Source of the DNA: Pseudomonas putida W15Oct28
GTDB lineage: Bacteria; Pseudomonadota; Gammaproteobacteria; Pseudomonadales; Pseudomonadaceae
Reading direction: 5' to 3'
Assembly (NCBI RefSeq): GCF_000708715.2
Contig: NZ_JENB01000006.1
Span: 124,001-188,000, forward strand
Length of the DNA: 64,000 bases
In this document: piece after piece, positions 60,356 through 64,000 of the stretch
Numbering within the stretch: position 1 is the stretch's first letter
Layout of the letters: the number at the start of each line of letters is the position of its first letter
Notes under the pieces: model-generated
What the model was told of the DNA's origin: nothing
Database searches by the model: none
The model's input: only the letters and a program-made list of their open reading frames with translations
Position numbers and translations under genes: made by a program

Positions 60356-62266
60356 TCAGCCGCGCAACTGTTTGAGCTTGCGGTACAGCGTCGCCCGGCT
60401 GATCCCCAGTGCCTCGGCCGCGGCCGAAACATTACCCTGGTGGCGCGCCAGGGCGCCGCGAATCAATTCCAGTTCGTTGTCCTTGAGGCTGCCGGAGGGC
60501 GCCGTGCCACTGGCCAGTTCGTCCAGCAGGCAATCGGTGAGGTGGTCCAGGGTCAGCACCTGCTCGCCGTCCTCGCGCATGGCCAGCGCCGTGCGCACGA
60601 CCATTTCCAGCTGGCGAATGTTGCCCGGCCAGTCGAAGCCTTCAAGCAATGTGGTCAACGCCGGGTCGAGGGTTACGCCACGGGCATCGGACTTGTCCAG
60701 CAGGCCCTGGATAATGGCGGCCAGGTCATCGCGTTCACGCAGCGCAGGCAAGCGCAACGACACACCGTTGACCCGGTAGTAAAGGTCTTCGCGAAAGTGC
60801 TGTTCTTGCACCAGGCGTTTGAGGTCGCGGTGGGTGGCGCAGATCAGCGCCACATCAATGTCCTGTTCGTCACCCGCCCCCAACGGCGCCACCCGGCGCT
60901 CCTGCAATACCCGCAGCAGGCGCGCCTGCAGGGCCAGCGGCATGTCGCCGATTTCGTCAAGGAACAGCGTGCCACCATGGGCCTGCATCAGCCGCCCGAC
61001 CATGCCGCCCCGGCGCGATCCGGTGAAGGCACCCTCGCGGTAGCCGAACAGCTCGGATTCGATCAAGCCTTCGGGGATGGCTGCGCAGTTGACGGCCACA
61101 AACGGTTTGTCGGCCCGCGGGCTAGCCTGGTGCAGAGCCCGGGCGACCACTTCCTTGCCGGTACCGGTCTCGCCCAGCAGCAGCACCGGCAGGCCATTGC
61201 CCAGCCCCTGGCGGGCCATGCGCAGGTTGCGCGTCAGCCGTGGGTCGCCACCGGCCAGGGCGTCGAGTGCCGGCGACTGCTTGCTCAGCGTCGGCTTGCT
61301 GGCCGGCGCGCTGCCATTGACCCGACCATGGCGCGGCAGCTGCAAGGCACGGAAATAGAACTCGCCCTTGGCCGTCTGCACACTGCTCACCCCACCCTGC
61401 CACAGGCGTGCGATGAACGCAGGTGACCGCTCGCCGAGCAGGTCCGTGCTGCGCCGGCCAATCAGCTCATGGCGCGGCACCTGCAACAACTGGCAGGCAC
61501 TGTCGTTGGCGGCCTGTACTTCGCCGTCCAGGCTTAACGCCAACAGGCCATGCCAGGCACTGTTGAGGTACTGCGGGCGGCTGTGGAAGGCCAGCACCAG
61601 TTGGTCCGGGTGGCACAGGCCGAACATGCGGCTTTCGATGTTGCCGGCCGCCAGCATCAGCGTCGACAGGCTGTCCTGCGGTTGCGCCATCACCCCTTCG
61701 CGGGTGATGTCGAGTACACCGATCACCTCGCCACGCGGGTCTCGCAGGGGCACCGAGGTGCAGGAAAACGGGCTGAGGCGGTCGAGGTAATGTTCACCGC
61801 AGTTGATCAGCGTCGGCCGGCCTTCCACCACGGCGGTGCCGATGGCATTGGTGCCGCGCAGCGACTCGCTCCAGCAACTGCCCGGGTGCAGGTCGCGCAG
61901 GCCCTCGCGGCTTAGCACGTGGGTCTGGCCTTCGATGGCCAGCACGTTGGCATGGGCGTCGCCGAGGATGACGATGCCCGCCTTGCCCTGGCGTGCCACC
62001 AGGTAGTCCAGTTCCGGGGTAACGGCGTCGACCAGCAGGCGGTTGCGCTCCAGCAGCATGCGCAGGTCATGGCCCTGCTCCAGGCCCAGGCCGACCTGTT
62101 CGCCCTGCAGGCAATCCAGACCATGGCCCAGGCTGCGCCGCCAGGAGGCGTCGATCTCATCGCGGAGCATGCCCAGCGGCAGCTCGCCTTCGCTGGCCAG
62201 CTTCAAGCGGGCCTGACGGGATTCGTGCAGCGGGTCGTGGGCGTTTGTTATGAGTTGTCGCGCCAT
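60356..62266 (-). CDS. AcoR-like sigma-54-dependent activator of the amine dehydrogenase cluster
   Basis: 636 residues. An N-terminal GAF domain (about 80-180: ELDYLVARQGKAGIVILGDAHANVLAIEG, SWSESLRGTNAIGTAVVEGRP with the AcoR-type GTNAIGTA), a PAS-like middle (LLALSLDGEVQAANDSACQLLQ), AAA+ domain with LGETGTGKE, loop GAFTGS (instead of GAFTGA) and [13 protein letters not shown], and a Fis-type HTH at the end (VSAAAEALGISRATLYRKLKQL). AcoR-type proteins sense aldehydes, ketones or alcohols. It is the first gene of an operon with qhpF-E-G and is the likely activator of the sigma-54 promoter at 46098. Paracoccus uses an AraC-type regulator instead. Confidence 0.92.
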   Translation of the reverse strand: MARQLITNAHDPLHESRQARLKLASEGELPLGMLRDEIDASWRRSLGHGLDCLQGEQVGLGLEQGHDLRMLLERNRLLVDAVTPELDYLVARQGKAGIVILGDAHANVLAIEGQTHVLSREGLRDLHPGSCWSESLRGTNAIGTAVVEGRPTLINCGEHYLDRLSPFSCTSVPLRDPRGEVIGVLDITREGVMAQPQDSLSTLMLAAGNIESRMFGLCHPDQLVLAFHSRPQYLNSAWHGLLALSLDGEVQAANDSACQLLQVPRHELIGRRSTDLLGERSPAFIARLWQGGVSSVQTAKGEFYFRALQLPRHGRVNGSAPASKPTLSKQSPALDALAGGDPRLTRNLRMARQGLGNGLPVLLLGETGTGKEVVARALHQASPRADKPFVAVNCAAIPEGLIESELFGYREGAFTGSRRGGMVGRLMQAHGGTLFLDEIGDMPLALQARLLRVLQERRVAPLGAGDEQDIDVALICATHRDLKRLVQEQHFREDLYYRVNGVSLRLPALRERDDLAAIIQGLLDKSDARGVTLDPALTTLLEGFDWPGNIRQLEMVVRTALAMREDGEQVLTLDHLTDCLLDELASGTAPSGSLKDNELELIRGALARHQGNVSAAAEALGISRATLYRKLKQLRG

Positions 62267-62391
62267 TTTCTACTCCGGCTGTGCCCTGCAAGATGGCGGG
62301 GTACGGGCTTGGGAATTTTCCGCAGTGTGCGGGAGAAAAGGCTGGGCGTCATCTGATTGATGGGGTGGGGGGGGATGTCGTGGATCGCCGG

Positions 62392-62478
62392 GTGTTCGGC
62401 TGAAGTTTTGTGTGGGCGCATGAATCGAGCGCAGGGTGTTCGGCTCAGGTTATTTGTGGGCGCATGAATCGAGCGCCG
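62392..62478 (+). repeat. Two-copy tandem direct repeat (about 44 bp unit)
   Basis: Both copies start GTGTTCGGCT and share GTGGGCGCATGAATCGAGCG; the first unit spans 62392-62435 and the second 62436-62478, with a few differences in the middle. The second copy runs into the REP-like sequence that follows. Confidence 0.85.
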
Positions 62479-62516
62479 CCCGCGCGGCGCATCGCGACGC
62501 AAGGCCGCTCCCACAT
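62477..62516. repeat. Single REP (partial)
   Basis: GCGACGCAAGGCCGCTCCCA preceded by a CCGCCCGCGCGGCG palindrome: one REP arm of the second subtype, without an obvious partner. Confidence 0.7.
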
Positions 62517-62589
62517 TTGTTGCAACGTGCCGAACCTGTGGGGGATGGGTTGCCGGCGTTGCTCGTTACCTGAAAACTGGCGCTGCCCC

Positions 62590-62707
62590 CTGTAGGAGCG
62601 GCCTTGTGTCGCGAGCGGGCTGCAAAGCAGCCCCGGGATGTCAGCCATGATGCACATATCGCCGGGGCTGCTTTGCAGCCCTATCGCGACACAAGGCCGC
62701 TCCTACA
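62590..62707. repeat. REP pair (GCGGCCTTGTGTCGCG type)
   Basis: CTGTAGGAGCGGCCTTGTGT on the left and ACACAAGGCCGCTCCTACAG on the right, perfect inverted copies, with GGGCTGCAAAGCAGCCC / GGGGCTGCTTTGCAGCCC inner palindromes. Confidence 0.92.
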
Positions 62708-62742
62708 GAGACCGCGTGATCTCAAGATCGGCGCTGTATTTC

Positions 62743-63063
62743 TTAAAGTGGGCTAGCCAGCCCTCTCACAGTCAACTGTTGCCCCTCCACTCCATCTAAC
62801 AGCGCCTCCACCACCGCCTTGGCCGAGTCCAGCCCATGGTCATTGCTCAACAGCAGATCACGACAGGTCCCCTTGGCCAGTTCCAACGCCTTGAGGTTGG
62901 TGGCAAAGGCCCCTTTGAGCAGCGTGGACAGGTGCACCAGCGCATCTTCGTAGTCCACCCCAGAACGCACGGCAAACAGCGGAGGATGGCTGCATTCGCA
63001 GGTCGAGAAACTGGAGGACGCCGTGGTGGCGCGGGCGGGGGGATCAGGTAAGCCTTTTGTCAT
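62743..63063 (-). CDS. DUF6124-type small Pseudomonas protein
   Basis: 106 residues, no signal peptide or membrane helix. The pattern TKGLPDPP at the start, a Ser/Thr-rich stretch, and VDYEDALVHLSTLLKGAFATNLKALEL followed by LDSAKAVVEALLDG is that of the short DUF6124 proteins common in Pseudomonas genomes, often in several copies. AAGGAG is eight bases before the ATG at 63063. Probably an all-helical protein; role unknown. It is isolated between REP-containing gaps. Confidence 0.78.
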   Translation of the reverse strand: MTKGLPDPPARATTASSSFSTCECSHPPLFAVRSGVDYEDALVHLSTLLKGAFATNLKALELAKGTCRDLLLSNDHGLDSAKAVVEALLDGVEGQQLTVRGLASPL

Positions 63064-63549
63064 TGTGTCGCTCCTTGATTCACTGGAGCCGCCACACAAC
63101 GTGACCAAACGAATGGGTGGCGACTGTACGCGGGTTGGTCAACCGGGAATCAAGGAAACCGGCGCGCACGGAGGCGCCCCACGCACAGCCGCCATAAAAC
63201 GAAACAGCGGGCACAAAAAAAGCGCCAACTGTATCGCAGAGCGGGCGCTTGTGCGCCTTGATGATTGCGGGTGACCAAACCCGGCTGCTGGATTGACAGC
63301 AGCGGGGAAAGACTACCGATGTCAGGGAGGGGTTTCAAGCTGAGGGTATACGCAGTAACACTTCTGTTGCCTGATCGCACTCCTGGCCGGCTGCTGCGGT
63401 CAATGTGGGAGCGGCTTTGTGTCGCGAAAGGGCCGCAAAGCGGCCCCAGGATATCAGCCGTGATGCACATATCGCCGGGGCTGCCTTGCAGCCCTTTCGC
63501 GACACAAGGCCGCTCCCACATTGACCGTGCAGGTGCTGTTGAATCTGCT
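63064..63549. other. Intergenic region with hairpin and REP pair
   Basis: 486 bp. Contains a minus-strand hairpin AAGCGCC...GGCGCTT (63220-63226 with 63244-63250), whose T-run on that strand (63215-63221) makes it a possible terminator for a minus-strand transcript from the right, and a REP pair (63403-63521). No convincing gene is seen. Confidence 0.55.
63403..63521. repeat. REP pair (GCGGCTTTGTGTCGCG type)
   Basis: TGTGGGAGCGGCTTTGTGTC on the left and GACACAAGGCCGCTCCCACA on the right, with GGGCCGCAAAGCGGCCC and GGGGCTGCCTTGCAGCCC inner palindromes. Confidence 0.9.
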
Positions 63550-64000
63550 TCACGGCTGCTGATTCTGGCTCAGGTACTTGTCCACCGTTGCCTTGCCATC
63601 CGCTGGATCCCCCGCCACCTGCCACAACCGCCGTTCAATCCCCTGGGCCAGCAAGTGCCCTACCGCTGACTCGATCGCCGACAGCACGCACAGCTGCGCC
63701 GGTTCGTTGGTGGTGTAGCCCACTTCGGCTTCCAGCAGCTTCTTGAACTCGATGAACTTGAACACCCCGGCACTGCGGCCAACCGAGTAGATGGTCTTGC
63801 TGGTCATCACGTTGGCCAGCACCTGGCCGGTGCGTACGTCCACGGCGCGCAGGTTCACGGTTACCTGGTCCACCCGGTACTCGCGGGAAATGTCGATACC
63901 CAGGTAGCGGGCGCCCTCGCCGCCGCTGCGCACGTTGGTGTCGTAGGCGATGATGCCGCCCTCCAGCATCAGGTTTGCAGCCTGCAGCGGGGGCAGCTCG
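63550..64000 (-). CDS. CsgG/HfaB-family lipoprotein, C-terminal part (5' end outside window)
   Basis: The last 150 residues of a CsgG-like protein; the frame is open to the right edge. Family marks: LEGGIIAYDTNVRSGGEGARYLGI, the strand-rich DQVTVNLRAVDVRTGQVLANVMTSKTIYS, VFKFIEFKKLLEAEVGYTTNEP, and the C-terminal helical AIESAVGHLLAQGI. CsgG forms the outer-membrane channel for curli subunits. In pseudomonads such a gene occurs in the fap-unrelated csgEFG-like or HfaB-like setting. The start and the partner genes are outside the window. Confidence 0.85.
   Translation of the reverse strand, partial: ELPPLQAANLMLEGGIIAYDTNVRSGGEGARYLGIDISREYRVDQVTVNLRAVDVRTGQVLANVMTSKTIYSVGRSAGVFKFIEFKKLLEAEVGYTTNEPAQLCVLSAIESAVGHLLAQGIERRLWQVAGDPADGKATVDKYLSQNQQP

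Larger units (their letters stand above)
62267..62742. other. Intergenic region with tandem duplication and REPs
   Basis: 476 bp, no gene. Holds a tandem direct repeat (62392-62478), a half REP (62477-62516) and a REP pair (62590-62707). The promoter of the regulator gene must be in the left part; a G-rich run (TGGGGTGGGGGGGG, 62361-62374) lies there. Confidence 0.6.

Noticed and set aside
58340..61426. A 1028-codon open frame on the plus strand through qhpF and the activator gene
   Set aside because: Gln/His/Arg-rich antisense translation of real genes with intact Walker, signature and sigma-54 motifs on the other strand.
1564..63521. Repeats suspected to be a CRISPR array
   Set aside because: REP copies are scattered, inverted and of unequal spacing, with no regular spacers and no cas genes.

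Overview
The window is 64 kb of GC-rich chromosome from a Pseudomonas, most likely of the P. putida group. The evidence is gene content (split quinohemoprotein amine dehydrogenase cluster, two short PpiC parvulins, NfrA/NfrB pair, RND pump beside an RstAB-like pair) and some seventeen blocks of the 'TGTGGGAGCGGGC...' / 'TGTAGGAGCGGCC...' REP family in the intergenic gaps. I see no tRNA, rRNA, transposase, prophage or CRISPR array.

Layout. 1-4.5 kb: end of an HlyD-type adaptor, AEC carrier, MFS transporter, a small secreted Ser/Gly/Asp-rich protein and a PEBP-like protein. 4.5-6.1 kb: DAHP synthase behind two tandem aromatic-rich leader peptides, the first followed by a terminator/antiterminator arrangement. 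6.2-12.4 kb: two short parvulins, a Yej-like peptide ABC importer without an ATPase gene, a 3-hydroxybutyrate dehydrogenase-like SDR and ecotin. 12.5-23.5 kb: an autotransporter, two LysE/RhtB exporters, an AraC regulator, a phosphatase, a nitrilase-family hydrolase, MGMT, an MptE-like protein and IlvA with an Ile-rich leader peptide and textbook attenuator. 23.5-31.4 kb: a PACE efflux protein, then nfrB-nfrA-DUF4434 followed by a membrane GGDEF protein. This looks like a c-di-GMP-controlled surface glycan module. 31.5-41 kb: RstAB-like two-component system, RND adaptor and pump, HU with a TTG start, MobA and an acyl-CoA synthetase.

41.1-62.3 kb is the most specialised part. The four genes qhpA-D-C-B, encoding quinohemoprotein amine dehydrogenase and its radical SAM cross-linking enzyme, diverge from an aldehyde dehydrogenase gene. 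The remaining maturation genes (regulator, ABC exporter, subtilisin-like peptidase, flavin monooxygenase) lie 9 kb further on. Together they would oxidise primary amines to aldehydes in the periplasm and the aldehydes to acids in the cytoplasm. Between the two halves sit a porin gene (47.8-49.1 kb) and then a self-contained module at 49.1-56.5 kb: a cupin dioxygenase-like protein, an SDR, a zinc alcohol dehydrogenase, an OprB-type porin, a XylR/DmpR-type activator and an MFS permease. Three intergenic regions of this module carry TTGATCA-type inverted repeats, each next to a sigma-54 -24/-12 promoter. It therefore reads as one regulon for an aromatic-responsive catabolic pathway whose substrate I cannot name with confidence.

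62.3-64 kb: REP elements, a DUF6124 protein and a truncated CsgG-like gene. Starts were chosen from Shine-Dalgarno spacing, signal peptides and family length. All family assignments come from reading the sequence; no database search was run.
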